DNA of 51,603 nucleotides, taken from contig NZ_QDKQ01000046.1 in NCBI RefSeq assembly GCF_003116815.1, positions 11,355 through 62,957 of the forward strand, in the 5' to 3' direction. A program made the position numbers and the translations under genes. The first letter of the stretch is position 1. Each line of letters starts with the position of its first letter. The notes under the pieces are model-generated. The model saw nothing but the letters and a program-made list of their open reading frames with translations, searched no databases and was not told where the DNA came from. Below, piece after piece: positions 17,057 through 25,235 of this stretch. Origin of the DNA: Caulobacter endophyticus (GTDB lineage Bacteria > Pseudomonadota > Alphaproteobacteria > Caulobacterales > Caulobacteraceae).

Positions 17057-18109
17057 CTAGAAAGCCAAGCCGCGAGGATCTTGCGCAACTTTCAGTATCG
17101 GCGTCTCGCCATCTTCTGAAAGCGGGAGAGTTATCACGCAGCATACGCCCGACGCGGCAAAATCCAGCCGAGCCTCGCCGCGGGCGTCGGCGAAGACCCG
17201 CGACAGAAGTCGAGCACCAAATCCGCGCCGTTCAGGAGGGCTCACTGGCGGCCCCCCAGATTCCCGCCAAAGAAAGTTTAGGAAGCGCTGCCCTTCGCCA
17301 TCGTGAGCATCGGTCCAGCTAACCTCAACCCGGCCGCCGGGGCGGTTTAGCGCTCCGAACTTGTTGGCGTTGGTAGCCAGTTCATGCAGCGCGAGCGAGA
17401 TCGCGACCGCGAGGTTGGGGCTCAACCGGACAGGTGGACCGGAAATCCCGATAACAGGCTCAGCGACCTGAAACGGCGCAACAGCCTTGCCGACCACCTC
17501 GGCAAGATCCGCGCTAGCCCAGCTCTCCTGGGTCAGTACGTCGTGAACTTTGGAGAGCGCCATCAGCCGTCCCGTCAGGCTCTGCCGCGTGCCCGCTGCG
17601 ACGCCGCCGGCGCGCAGGGTTTGCTCAGTCACCGACTGGACGGTCGCAAGAGTATTCTTGATCCGATGGTTGAGCTCGTTGAGAAGGAGAATGCGATGCT
17701 CGGCGGCCAGCTTGGCGGGCGTCTCGTCACGCATGATCTTCAGCAGCGCGCACTCTCCCGCATGCTGGAACGGCACCATGACCCCGTTTGCCCAGAACCA
17801 TTCCTTATCCCGCCGGACATGCCAGCGGCTGTCCTCGGCGCGGCCACGGTTAAAGGCCGTGCTGATCTCGAGCGCGCCGACGCCCGCCGCAAGATCCGGC
17901 GCCGTCAGGAGAATATCGATGCTTTGACCGATCGCCGCACGGGGCGTGTAGCCAGTTATTCGCTCGGCTCCCGGGCTCCAACTGGTGATCATCCCATCGG
18001 GAGTCAGCGTAAGGATAGCGAAGTCCCGTGCATTCTCGATGATCAGGGCCGCGAGAGCCGGGTCGGTGAGCACAGGTGAGCCGATCATTTTAGGGAACTG
18101 GTTTGACAA
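17057..18109 (-). CDS. PAS-HWE sensor histidine kinase
   Basis: 350 residues. An N-terminal PAS domain (ENARDFAILTLTPDGMITSW, GYTPRAAIGQSIDIL, with a PAC-like end ECALLKIMRDETP) is followed by the HWE kinase: H-box LLNELNHRIKNTLATVQSV (phospho-His), N-box ALHELATNANKFGAL, the WxE motif in NFLWRESGGPP, and RGFGARLLSRVF. No membrane segments, so it is a soluble sensor. HWE kinases feed single-domain regulators or the PhyR general-stress pathway in alphaproteobacteria; the partner is not adjacent. Confidence 0.93.
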   Translation of the reverse strand: MSNQFPKMIGSPVLTDPALAALIIENARDFAILTLTPDGMITSWSPGAERITGYTPRAAIGQSIDILLTAPDLAAGVGALEISTAFNRGRAEDSRWHVRRDKEWFWANGVMVPFQHAGECALLKIMRDETPAKLAAEHRILLLNELNHRIKNTLATVQSVTEQTLRAGGVAAGTRQSLTGRLMALSKVHDVLTQESWASADLAEVVGKAVAPFQVAEPVIGISGPPVRLSPNLAVAISLALHELATNANKFGALNRPGGRVEVSWTDAHDGEGQRFLNFLWRESGGPPVSPPERRGFGARLLSRVFADARGEARLDFAASGVCCVITLPLSEDGETPILKVAQDPRGLAF

Positions 18110-18331
18110 CGCTTGGATGTGGCTTCGGCCCCATCATCTCTCGGATTTTGCGATATAAGCTCCGCGATTATCTCCCGAGCCCGCAATATTGCCGCCAGCC
18201 GTAGAACTTCCCGCGACAAGGCCAACGAGCTTAACTGCCCCGCGAGGCCAACCAGAAACGGCCCCGCCCGCGAGCCGCGGCGCATACAGTTCGGCGAACG
18301 CCTCGGCGGCCTTGTCCCGCTCAGCCTCCCG

Positions 18332-18526
18332 TCATCCGCCGCCCGCCGAACTTGATTTGAGGTGAGCCTGCACGGCTTCGGCGTCGGCGCCGACTAGCTG
18401 GATGGCCTTCAGCAGGACCTCCTCGGTGACATTGAACCGCTCAGTCCAGTAGCGGACCTCCATCGGCTCATTGGGCTTGATCCTCGCCCGATCGCCTGCG
18501 CCGCTGAAATCGATGTTGTCGCACAT
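18332..18526 (-). CDS. DUF3606 small protein
   Basis: 64 residues: DRARIKPNEPMEVRYWTERF, NVTEEVLLKAIQLVGADAEA. The EVRYWTERFNVTEEVL segment is the hallmark of DUF3606 proteins, common in Caulobacterales and rhizobia, often several per genome and linked to stress. Function unknown. Isolated minus-strand gene. Confidence 0.8.
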   Translation of the reverse strand: MCDNIDFSGAGDRARIKPNEPMEVRYWTERFNVTEEVLLKAIQLVGADAEAVQAHLKSSSAGGG

Positions 18527-18550
18527 GGGGCGGCCTTTCGGACAAAGAGT

Positions 18551-18733
18551 TCAGAGCTTCAAAAAAACGCGCTTGTCGCGTTCGCGAGCCGGACAGCTTG
18601 CGCGCCACCCACCCTCATGGACTGTCACGCTGACCACCTCGAATGCGCCGTCCAGGCATAACAACGTGGCCAGCAGGAAAAGGTCCCCCTCGGCGGTTGC
18701 GGGGGCTGCGCCCGCAGCTTCGATGATGACCAT
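18551..18733 (-). CDS. Small hypothetical protein
   Basis: 60 codons: EGDLFLLATLLCLDGAFEVV, SVTVHEGGWRASCPARERDK. Protein-like but short, with no recognised family and a weak ribosome site. It follows in the same direction as the exonuclease remnant. Could be spurious. Confidence 0.3.
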   Translation of the reverse strand: MVIIEAAGAAPATAEGDLFLLATLLCLDGAFEVVSVTVHEGGWRASCPARERDKRVFLKL

Positions 18734-18799
18734 ACCGGACCGACGTCGCCCAGGCTTCGCAGCCGCCAGGAAGCGGACCTTCCCAACGGAAGCGATGAG

Positions 18800-19499
18800 T
18801 CACGTTCGGTCCGAAAATCGCTCGAAGGCGGTGATGCGGCGTGGGGTCAGGCCGGGGTCGTAGCCGTAAATTTCCTGAGTCAGGAACAGAAGTTCGGCTT
18901 CGCGGCCGGCGTCGGCGACGTCTCTGTACCAGGCCTTGGGGCCGGCGGAGTCGTCACCGTTCCAGCGGTAGCCGCGGGCCTTGAGCTTGTCCTTCTGCTC
19001 GAACGGCGAGTTGGCGGCGGTAATCCGCCAGATGGGCTGGCGGGCCGTCTCGAGCAGGTGGGCCAGGGCGGTGCGGCCGCCGGCGAGCGGAGTCAGGACT
19101 TCCAGGCCGGCTAGGCAGTCGTTCTCGGCGCGGTGGCCGTCGAAGAAGAAACCACACCAGCTGGCCAGGGCGGAGAGCTTGGCGCTGTCGGCCCCCTCCT
19201 CTTTCCAGTCGACCTGGCTCATAGAGCAGGGCCAGCCCTTGAGTTTGAAGGCCTCGGTGAGGCGTTCGACGATGGGACGGTCGAACGCGGCGTTGTGGGC
19301 GACGACGATCACGGCCGGAGCGATGAAGGCGGCGACCTGCTGCGGATCGAGGCGGTGACCCGCGACAATGGCGTCGGTGATGCCTGTGATCCTGGCTTCC
19401 AGCCGGGCGGCCATAGTCTCGAAGGGCGGCAAGGTCGAGCTGATCGGGGGATGTCGGCGCGGCGTTGGGCATAGGCGTCCGGAGGATTCGTTTGGCCAT
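18800..19499 (-). pseudogene. 3'-5' exonuclease (DnaQ-like) with an internal deletion and frameshift
   Basis: The C-terminal frame has exonuclease motifs II and III: ARITGITDAIVAGHRLDP, VVAHNAAFDRPIVERL and HRAENDCLAGLEVL, plus the usual C-terminal domain. Motif I (DxExTG) is missing. A second frame supplies the likely original start from ATG 19499 (MAKRILRTPMPNAAPTSPDQ, then LDLAALRDYGR), which runs into the first frame near 19420-19445. The simplest reading is a deletion of ~90 codons around motif I that also shifted frame. No metal-binding motif I means no activity. Confidence 0.65.
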
Positions 19500-19587
19500 C
19501 CTGCCATACCGCCGGGGGACTTGTGGACGGCGGGCGGATGGGGATGATTGGGGCCGGGGTGGTTCTGGATTGCGAGGCGCTGGACGG

Positions 19588-19839
19588 GTGGACGATCAGC
19601 ACGACGAGGCCGATGTGTTGCTCGCACGGATTATGATGATCCGTGACGACCTCAAGTCGGGTCGCCTGACGCTGGTGCAGGTCGAGGCCTATCGGCGTTT
19701 GGGCCGTACCGTCGAGCGGATCACGCGGGAGATGGACGCGGCGGCCGACGTCGAGGCGGCCGACGCGCTTTGGCGGGAGGGGGCCGATCTCATCAAGGCC
19801 TATCTCGCCGAGCATTTCGCTACCCCGACCTGCCACTAG
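19588..19839 (+). CDS. Small hypothetical helical protein
   Basis: 83 residues if started at the GTG at 19588: DEADVLLARIMMIRDDLKSG, LTLVQVEAYRRLGRTVERI, DALWREGADLIKAYLAEHFA. Predicted all-helical and acidic. Longer upstream readings are less protein-like. Stands alone between the exonuclease remnant and the MNT-HEPN gene; no family recognised. Confidence 0.5.
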   Translation: MDDQHDEADVLLARIMMIRDDLKSGRLTLVQVEAYRRLGRTVERITREMDAAADVEAADALWREGADLIKAYLAEHFATPTCH

Positions 19840-20036
19840 GCTGGGGTTGGAGCGATCCGGCCGGGTGCTCGATCCAGGCGTTGAGATCACGCTTGAGCCG
19901 TTAGCTGGCACCTGACTGGACATCAGCGCCGGCCGCCTGGTTTGGAGACGGGCTCTAGGCGGCGGGGCCGCCCCGAGACCCGTCCCGATAGCAGTGCGGG
20001 TCTCGGCCCATGCGGGTGGCGATCCCTGACGTGGGC

Positions 20037-20963
20037 TCAGGGGATCTGGCCGGCTGCGTGGGCCAATTGGGACAGGCGGGCGCCGCAGACACTGCGAACT
20101 AAACCAATCAGTGCTTCGACCGTCCGCTTCAGGTCTGAAAGTTCGGCCGTCGAGATTTTGTAAGAGGCTTTGTTGTAGCGCGCGTCGACATAGGCTCGCT
20201 TGAGCTTCTCGAACGGTTTGCGCTGGTCGCGCGTGTCGCGCGGCCAGGCGGCCGTCAGGGCTGGCGCTTTGGCTTCGGCCTGTGACCGCAAGAACTTGAT
20301 GTTATGTGATCGGGGCGCGTAGAAGCCGGTTACCTGCAGTACGGCGATATAGGCCGCCTCTGTGGCTTGGTGTAGGTCAAAGGCGGCCTTCTGTGGCCAG
20401 TCCTTAATCTGGCCTTTGGCAATCGCATCGCCCGCGCGTTCGAGGCTCGTTTCGATCGCGTCGATTTGATCTTGGAAGTACTGGCTGGCGAGTTCCAGCG
20501 CGGCCAGAGGGGTCAGCGGCTTCAGCGGGTTGAAGGCGTGGCCGGGGACCTCGTAAAGCACGATCCCCTGGTCGATGACTTCGCGGAAGAAGTAGAGCCC
20601 CGCGTCCAGGCTCTTGTTGATGTCCTCGAGGTCGTTGACCAGGAGGTTGACGATCCGGCCGATGGTGGGGTCGTGCAGGATCTTCTGCTCGGTCTCGTAC
20701 CAGTAGTCGGCGATGTCGGTCAGCTTCTCGTCGCTGACCACCACCAGGATGTCGAAATCCGACAGATAGCCGTTCTCGGGTTCGTCGACGAAGTCGCCGC
20801 GGGCATAGCTGCCGAACAGGATGATCTTGTGGATCTTGGCGTAGCGGCGCCAGGTCGAGGTTCCGCCGGCCGTGGCCGTCTCGAAGCCGCGCAGCAGGTG
20901 GCCGGTGATGGCGGTCAGCTCTTCCTGCTGGCGGTCCGGGAGGTGATCGAGATTCGACTTCAT
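20037..20963 (-). CDS. Nucleotidyltransferase-HEPN fusion protein (MNT-HEPN)
   Basis: 308 residues. The N-terminal ~130 residues are a minimal nucleotidyltransferase: KIILFGSYARGDF (GSxxRG) and LSDFDILVVV (DxD), with a later acidic residue in LLVNDLEDI. The C-terminal ~150 residues are a HEPN helical domain (KAAFDLHQATEAAYIAVLQV, RSHNIKFLRSQAE). In two-gene MNT/HEPN systems the MNT antitoxin AMPylates the HEPN RNase; here both are in one chain. The ATG at 20963 is chosen; the long frame upstream to 21710 is antisense to the GcrA gene. No separate partner gene adjacent. Confidence 0.85.
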   Translation of the reverse strand: MKSNLDHLPDRQQEELTAITGHLLRGFETATAGGTSTWRRYAKIHKIILFGSYARGDFVDEPENGYLSDFDILVVVSDEKLTDIADYWYETEQKILHDPTIGRIVNLLVNDLEDINKSLDAGLYFFREVIDQGIVLYEVPGHAFNPLKPLTPLAALELASQYFQDQIDAIETSLERAGDAIAKGQIKDWPQKAAFDLHQATEAAYIAVLQVTGFYAPRSHNIKFLRSQAEAKAPALTAAWPRDTRDQRKPFEKLKRAYVDARYNKASYKISTAELSDLKRTVEALIGLVRSVCGARLSQLAHAAGQIP

Positions 20964-21297
20964 CGTTCCGTGAGTCTCGCCGAGGGCGGCGGGCGGGACA
21001 AGGCTCTTGCGCCGGCGTTGGACCCGCAGTTTGCGGGCGGTAGCCGGGCGTTGAGAACATGTGAACCACATGCGCCGCCGCCTTTGGCCCGAGGGCTTGT
21101 ACAGAGCGACGGCCACCCGGCCGGCGTCCGCTCTGACGAGCGTCCGGCCCGATCCCGACGGCGAACCCTCGGGTTGGATCGACTTTAGGTGGACCTGAGG
21201 CGCGGGGGCAATACCCGAAATTTTGGGGGTTTTGGCAAGGGGGAGCCAGGGACCGGGCGGGCGCGCCGATCGGGCGCGCGGGCCAAGAGTCCTTGCC

Positions 21298-21852
21298 ATG
21301 TCGTCTTCCAATTCTGTTTTCGCCAAGGCTGGCTCAGTCTGGTCCGAGGCGCGCGTCGAACGCCTTAACGCGCTGTTGTTGCAAGGGCTTAGCGCAAGCC
21401 AGATCGCCAAGGCCCTGGGCGGCGTCAGCCGCAACGCCGTGATCGGCAAGAGCCATCGCCTGGGCCTGGCGGGCGGCAGCCCACCCTCCCCGCCCGGCCG
21501 GCGCGCCACCATACCGGCCAGAGCCGCACGGCCGCGCAAGGCGCCGGTCCCCCGGTGTCCGCGGCCGCCGACCCCCGAGCCGCCCTCTGGCGGCGCGTCG
21601 GCCGCGGCCGTGCGCCGGCGTCCCGCGAGTGTTGTCGAGGCGATTGGCCGGGTGGCCGATCTGACCGCCCTGCCCCGCCGGGCCTGCCGCTGGCCGATCG
21701 GCGATCCCAAGGACGCCGCCTTCAGCTGGTGCGGCGCGTCGGCGCCCCTAGGGCCCTACTGCGACGACCATCGGGCCAGGGCCTATCGGGCCACGCCCGT
21801 CCGGGTCGCGAGCGGACGGGCGCCGGCGGGGGCGGGTCGCTGCGCGGCCTGA
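21298..21852 (+). CDS. GcrA-family regulator (plasmid-type paralogue)
   Basis: 184 residues. The N-terminal GcrA DNA-binding segment (WSEARVERLNALLLQGLSAS, then GGVSRNAVIGKSHRLGL) is followed by a long Pro/Ala/Arg linker and the C-terminal sigma70-contacting motif (CRWPIGDPKDAAFSWCG ... PYCDDHRARAY). Chromosomal GcrA activates promoters methylated by CcrM at GANTC. A copy next to replicon backbone genes suggests the element taps host cell-cycle transcription (inference). First of the rightward backbone genes; the linker is longer and richer in Pro than in typical GcrA. Confidence 0.88.
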   Translation: MSSSNSVFAKAGSVWSEARVERLNALLLQGLSASQIAKALGGVSRNAVIGKSHRLGLAGGSPPSPPGRRATIPARAARPRKAPVPRCPRPPTPEPPSGGASAAAVRRRPASVVEAIGRVADLTALPRRACRWPIGDPKDAAFSWCGASAPLGPYCDDHRARAYRATPVRVASGRAPAGAGRCAA

Positions 21853-21880
21853 AGGCTGGATCCGGCGGCGGTCCTGGGGC

Positions 21881-22010
21881 GCAACGCCCTTGGCTGCGGC
21901 GACCTCGCCACCGTCCGGGGGCCGCCGCAAGGGACGCTGCGCTCAAAGCCCCTGCGGCGGCCCCCGACCGTCGGCGCGGGGCGGTCGCGAGCCGAAGGGC
22001 TCGTTGCGAC
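21881..22010 (+). repeat. Large nested inverted repeat upstream of the DUF2493 gene
   Basis: The inner stem GGGGGCCGCCGCAAGGG (21917-21933) pairs with CCCCTGCGGCGGCCCCC (21949-21965) at 16 of 17 positions. An outer arm starting CGCAACG-CCCTTGGCT (about 21880) matches the reverse of AGCCGAAGGGCTCGTTGCG near 21990-22010. It ends about 25 bp before the GTG at 22034, so it could fold in the leader RNA or in single-stranded DNA. No T-tract, so a simple terminator is less likely. Confidence 0.55.
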
Positions 22011-22033
22011 CTCAAGCCCAAGGGAGCCGTCCC

Positions 22034-22975
22034 GTGACCTTCCAGTCCCCTTCCCTCCCCGGTCCCGCGACCGGACATCTCAGCCCGCTCGAGGCCCAGG
22101 CGCTCGAGCTGGACGATCCGCGTCCCCATCCGCCCGAGGCGGCCCTCGTCCAGGTGGGCCAGGCGCTGATGACCGAACTGCTCGACCTCGTCGGCGACAC
22201 CGCCCTGGAGGATTTCCAGGCCGTGCTCTGCGAGGCCTTGATCGGAGCCTTCCATTCGGCCTCCCAGCGCATCGACCGTGAGGCCGATCGCGGGCGTGAC
22301 GAGGTCCGCCGTCTGCTGCGTGACTTCGACGCCTCGGAGGTGGCCGACACCGACCTGCAGGCCGCCACCCGCAAGACCCGCGCGGCCGACGTGGCGGTCA
22401 TGGCCGCCGACCTGGTGCGCGACGCCGCCGCCGAGGCCTATCGGGTGGCCACCGGCGAGGTCTGGACGCCGTGGCGCGGCAGCGTGCGCCCCTCCCGGGT
22501 CACCGCCGCCCAGGTCGAGGCGCGCGAGGCCCTGCGGGCGATGAAGGCCCGGCGCAGCCAGGCGCTCGATCCGGGCAGCGCCGTGGTCGCCTTCCGCGCC
22601 GCGCCGGGAGCCGATACCGCCGCCGACGGCGGACGGATCTTTGACGCCCTCAACTGGGCGCTGGAGACCTGGCCGGACATGGCCCTGGCCACCTGCGGCG
22701 CGCGCGGCGGCGAGAAGCTGGCCATCAGCTGGGCCCGACAGAAGCGGGTCAAGCTCGTCCTGGCCAAGCCTGATTTCGACCGCGCCGGTCGAGCCGCTCC
22801 GTTCAAGGCCAATGACGCCCTGCTCGAGCTGGAGCCGGTCTGCGTCCTGACCCTCGCGGCCAGCCTGCAACCACACCCGCACGAGGCGGCGCGGCCCTTC
22901 GGTCCGGCCCTCAACCTCGCCCAGAAAGCGGCCGAGCGCGGTGTGCGCTGCGTGGCGATCAAGGCGGCCCGTTAG
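22034..22975 (+). CDS. DUF2493 (SLOG-like) domain protein
   Basis: 313 residues from GTG 22034. The N-terminal ~200 residues are helical and of unknown role (EAALVQVGQALMTELLDLVG, FQAVLCEALIGAFHSASQRI). The C-terminal ~115 residues have the DUF2493/YspA pattern: GGRIFDALNWALETWPDMAL, TCGARGGEKLAISWARQKRV, RAAPFKANDALLELEPVCVL. These Rossmann-like proteins belong to the SLOG nucleotide-sensing superfamily and are typical plasmid-borne genes in alphaproteobacteria. Exact ligand unknown. It is preceded by the nested inverted repeat and followed by a hairpin. Confidence 0.8.
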   Translation: MTFQSPSLPGPATGHLSPLEAQALELDDPRPHPPEAALVQVGQALMTELLDLVGDTALEDFQAVLCEALIGAFHSASQRIDREADRGRDEVRRLLRDFDASEVADTDLQAATRKTRAADVAVMAADLVRDAAAEAYRVATGEVWTPWRGSVRPSRVTAAQVEAREALRAMKARRSQALDPGSAVVAFRAAPGADTAADGGRIFDALNWALETWPDMALATCGARGGEKLAISWARQKRVKLVLAKPDFDRAGRAAPFKANDALLELEPVCVLTLAASLQPHPHEAARPFGPALNLAQKAAERGVRCVAIKAAR

Positions 22976-22983
22976 GGCCGCCG

Positions 22984-23012
22984 CACGGCGCGGCGGTCGT
23001 CGCCGCGCCGTG
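22984..23012 (+). terminator. Strong hairpin after the DUF2493 gene
   Basis: CACGGCGCGGCG (22984-22995) pairs perfectly with CGCCGCGCCGTG (23001-23012), with a 5-base loop and TCGTCGTTT following. The short T-rich tail makes a terminator plausible but weak. Confidence 0.5.
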
Positions 23013-23341
23013 TCGTCGTTTGGGGCGGGGGGGGAATGAACCGGGAACGCCCGCCCAGATCTTGCGGGCGCCGGCCTGCCGACCACGACAGCTTGGGGTT
23101 GGCGATTCGTTCGCGCGGCGTCCTGGCGTGCCAGGTCTGAGGCGACGACGAGGACGGAAAGGAGCGTCCGCCGTGTCGTCGGCTGGCGTCGGGGATCTGG
23201 CCTCGACGGACCTGACGGTCCTGGCCAGGTCCCCTCCTCCTCTCCCCTGCCCTGTCTCGCGCGTCGCGCCCGCCTCGTCCTGGGGCGGCGACGTCGCGGC
23301 CGCGGTGGCCCTTGGCCACGGCTTGGGGCTTTGCAGCACCG

Positions 23342-23373
23342 TGTCCCCCTGTCCCCCTGTCCCCCTGTCCCCC
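23342..23373 (+). repeat. Four tandem copies of TGTCCCCC
   Basis: Exact head-to-tail octamers at 23342-23349, 23350-23357, 23358-23365 and 23366-23373. A C-tract microsatellite of this kind can change copy number by slippage; it lies ~330 bp upstream of ssb and outside any supported gene. The complementary strand is G-rich (GGGGG runs) and could form a G-quadruplex (inference). Confidence 0.9.
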
Positions 23374-23702
23374 GGGGAACTCCCTGGACGCGCCGGCAAG
23401 CCGGTCGAGCCTTGGGTCAGCAGGTCTTTCGGCTCCCGGGCTGTCGAGGCCCGGAGGGGCGCGACCGCGCCGCGATCGATCACGTCGTCCCTAGGGCGGG
23501 GCGGTCCGGGTCCAAGCCGACCTGGCGGGGCCAGGCGCTCTGGCCGGAGCCTCCGGCCTTCCTGCGCTGCGCGCCGTGCAGGCCGGTGTCCAGCCGCCGC
23601 GGGCTTGGGCCCGTCCCTTCGTCCCCGCCCTGCCAGGGCCCGTGATCGCGGCGAGGGCCGCGGACCGCCGGGGCTTCTCCCGGCGGGAGACGGAGAAAGA
23701 CC

Positions 23703-24080
23703 ATGCTGAACAAGGCTCAACTGATCGGCTTCACCGGCGCGGACAGCGAGATCCGCACCACCCACAAGGGCAAGAAGTACGCGGTGCTGCGGGTGGCCAC
23801 CAGCCGCTACACCAAGAAGGAAGGCGAGCGGCAGGACTTCACCACCTGGCACCAGGTCGAGATCTGGAGCCCCGGCACGGTGAAGTGGCTGGAGGGCCGG
23901 GTCCTGGCGAAGGGCACGAAGGTCTATGTCGAGGGCGAGATCCGCCACGAACAGTACACCGACGACAAGGGCCAGAAGCACTACTTCGCCAAGATCGTCG
24001 TCGCCGGTCCTGGCCATGAACTGAAGTCGCTCGATCGTCCCGAGACCAACCCCGAGCCTGAGCCTGGCGAAGAAGGCTGA
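23703..24080 (+). CDS. ssb: Single-stranded DNA-binding protein (plasmid type)
   Basis: 125 residues with a complete OB fold: LIGFTGADSEIRTTHKGKKY, AVLRVATSRYTKK, TTWHQVEIW, KGTKVYVEGEIRHEQYTDDK, HYFAKIVVAG. It is shorter than chromosomal SSB (usually 150-180). It ends PEPEPGEEG, acidic but without the DDDIPF tip that recruits host repair proteins. An ssb between replication and transfer genes is a common leading-region trait. A hairpin and the GGAGACGGAGAAAG ribosome site precede the ATG. Confidence 0.93.
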   Translation: MLNKAQLIGFTGADSEIRTTHKGKKYAVLRVATSRYTKKEGERQDFTTWHQVEIWSPGTVKWLEGRVLAKGTKVYVEGEIRHEQYTDDKGQKHYFAKIVVAGPGHELKSLDRPETNPEPEPGEEG

Positions 24081-24086
24081 AGCTGA

Positions 24087-24117
24087 CCGGCCCGCCCCGG
24101 ACATCGGGGCGGGCCGA
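24087..24117 (+). terminator. Hairpin after ssb
   Basis: A GC-rich stem of about 11 bp (GGCCCGCCCCG paired with CGGGGCGGGCC) starts a few bases after the ssb stop. The T-tract is poor, so it may act as a Rho-assisted terminator or mRNA 3' protector. Confidence 0.55.
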
Positions 24118-24183
24118 ACTTCGACCATAGCGTAACGCACAGGTAGCGACTATAAGTGTGCGTCACCCAGACTTGACGTTTGC

Positions 24184-25218
24184 TTGGGGAAATCGGGCGT
24201 GTTGGACGCTTCCGTCGAAGGGCTTTTTCTGAACCTCGCTCGGGCCGAGGACAGCGTCAGCCGACTCGACGCGCGCGCCCAGACCTGCGGCTTCGCCGAG
24301 GGCTGGGCCACGCGCGTCGACTTCATGGAGGCCAACGCCTGGGGCTGGCTCAGCGGCGAGATCGTCGACATGGAGGACCTGATCCTCCACGATGCGGAGA
24401 TGGACGCTCGCCTGCCCGACCAGGCCCTGCGGGCGACCTACGGCCTGGTTCGGGCGCGTCGCAGGGCCAGGGGTCTGGGCCCCGAGCTGCTGACCGCGCA
24501 AGGCGCCGCCTGGCTCTCGGGCCATCGCGGCGAGGCGCCGGCCCTGCCCCCCTCCCCCCTTGCGGCGGCCGCGGGTCCGGACGGGTCGGCCGCGGGACAC
24601 CGCGATCTGATCGCCGAGCTCGTCCATCAGGTCCGCACGCTGAGCCGTGGGGAGACGGCCGATGCCCTCGAGGCGGTTGATGAATGGATCCAGTGGACCC
24701 GTCGCCTGCCCGAGCGGGCGCCGGCCTTGCTTCGCGCAGCCCTCGCCCTGGAGGGGTGGCGACTGGTCAACCCCCTGCCCCGTCAGAACTATGTCGGTGG
24801 GGTCATGGTCGCCCACGCCTTGCGGGCGTCAGGGCGGACGCGCTCATGCCTTTTGGGCCTCGAAGCGCCGCGCCGGACCAAACTGCAGCCGCCGCGAGGC
24901 TTTATCGCCGCCACGACCGTGGCCCGCCTTGCCTATTGGCTGAACGTTATCGCCGTCGGCGCCGAGATGGGCTTGGGCGAGATAAAGCGTCTGGAACTGG
25001 CGCGGCAGGTGGTTCTCAGGCGCGTCGGTGACCGGCGGGCCGACGACCGTTCGGCGGATCTGGTCGACCTGCTCCTCGCCAGGCCTCTGGTCAGCGCCCC
25101 GATGGCGGCCAAGCATCTGGGCGTGGCTGGCCATACCGCCCGTCGCCTTCTTGCGAATCTGGGTGCGTCGGTGATGGAGGTCAGCGGCCGGTCTCGCTAT
25201 CGCGCGTGGCGGCTCTAG
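24184..25218 (+). CDS. DUF1612/HTH plasmid protein (RHE_PE00001-like)
   Basis: 344 residues. The N-terminus (LFLNLARAEDSVSRLDARAQ, EGWATRVDFMEANAWGWLSG, VDMEDLILHDAEMD) is the Fic-N/DUF1612-type module of proteins found on many rhizobial and sphingomonad plasmids. The C-terminus has a helix-turn-helix (VSAPMAAKHLGVAGHTARRL). Presumed transcriptional regulator; the biology is not established. The start is uncertain: TTG at 24184 or GTG at 24199, the latter with a GGGGAAA upstream. It sits between ssb and the parA repeat region. Confidence 0.75.
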   Translation: MGKSGVLDASVEGLFLNLARAEDSVSRLDARAQTCGFAEGWATRVDFMEANAWGWLSGEIVDMEDLILHDAEMDARLPDQALRATYGLVRARRRARGLGPELLTAQGAAWLSGHRGEAPALPPSPLAAAAGPDGSAAGHRDLIAELVHQVRTLSRGETADALEAVDEWIQWTRRLPERAPALLRAALALEGWRLVNPLPRQNYVGGVMVAHALRASGRTRSCLLGLEAPRRTKLQPPRGFIAATTVARLAYWLNVIAVGAEMGLGEIKRLELARQVVLRRVGDRRADDRSADLVDLLLARPLVSAPMAAKHLGVAGHTARRLLANLGASVMEVSGRSRYRAWRL

Positions 25219-25235
25219 CGCGGGGTTTCGCCCAA

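Larger units (their letters stand above)
22976..23702. other. Gene-free ssb upstream region with hairpins and a tandem octamer
   Basis: About 727 bp of very GC-rich sequence. Open frames here are Arg/Pro/Gly-rich and look like shadows. It holds the post-DUF2493 hairpin, a 4x octamer repeat (23342-23373), and the hairpin CCGCCGGG (23665-23672) / CCCGGCGG (23679-23686) immediately before ssb. The length and structure suggest a regulated leader. Confidence 0.5.

Noticed and set aside
20964..21710. Long N-terminal extension of the MNT-HEPN frame (557 codons in total)
   Set aside because: It is antisense to the GcrA-family gene and rich in Arg/Pro; the family start and ATG fit at 20963.
23020..23709. 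229-codon frame upstream of ssb
   Set aside because: Low-complexity Arg/Pro/Gly/Ser sequence spanning hairpins and the tandem octamer, with no family-like segment.
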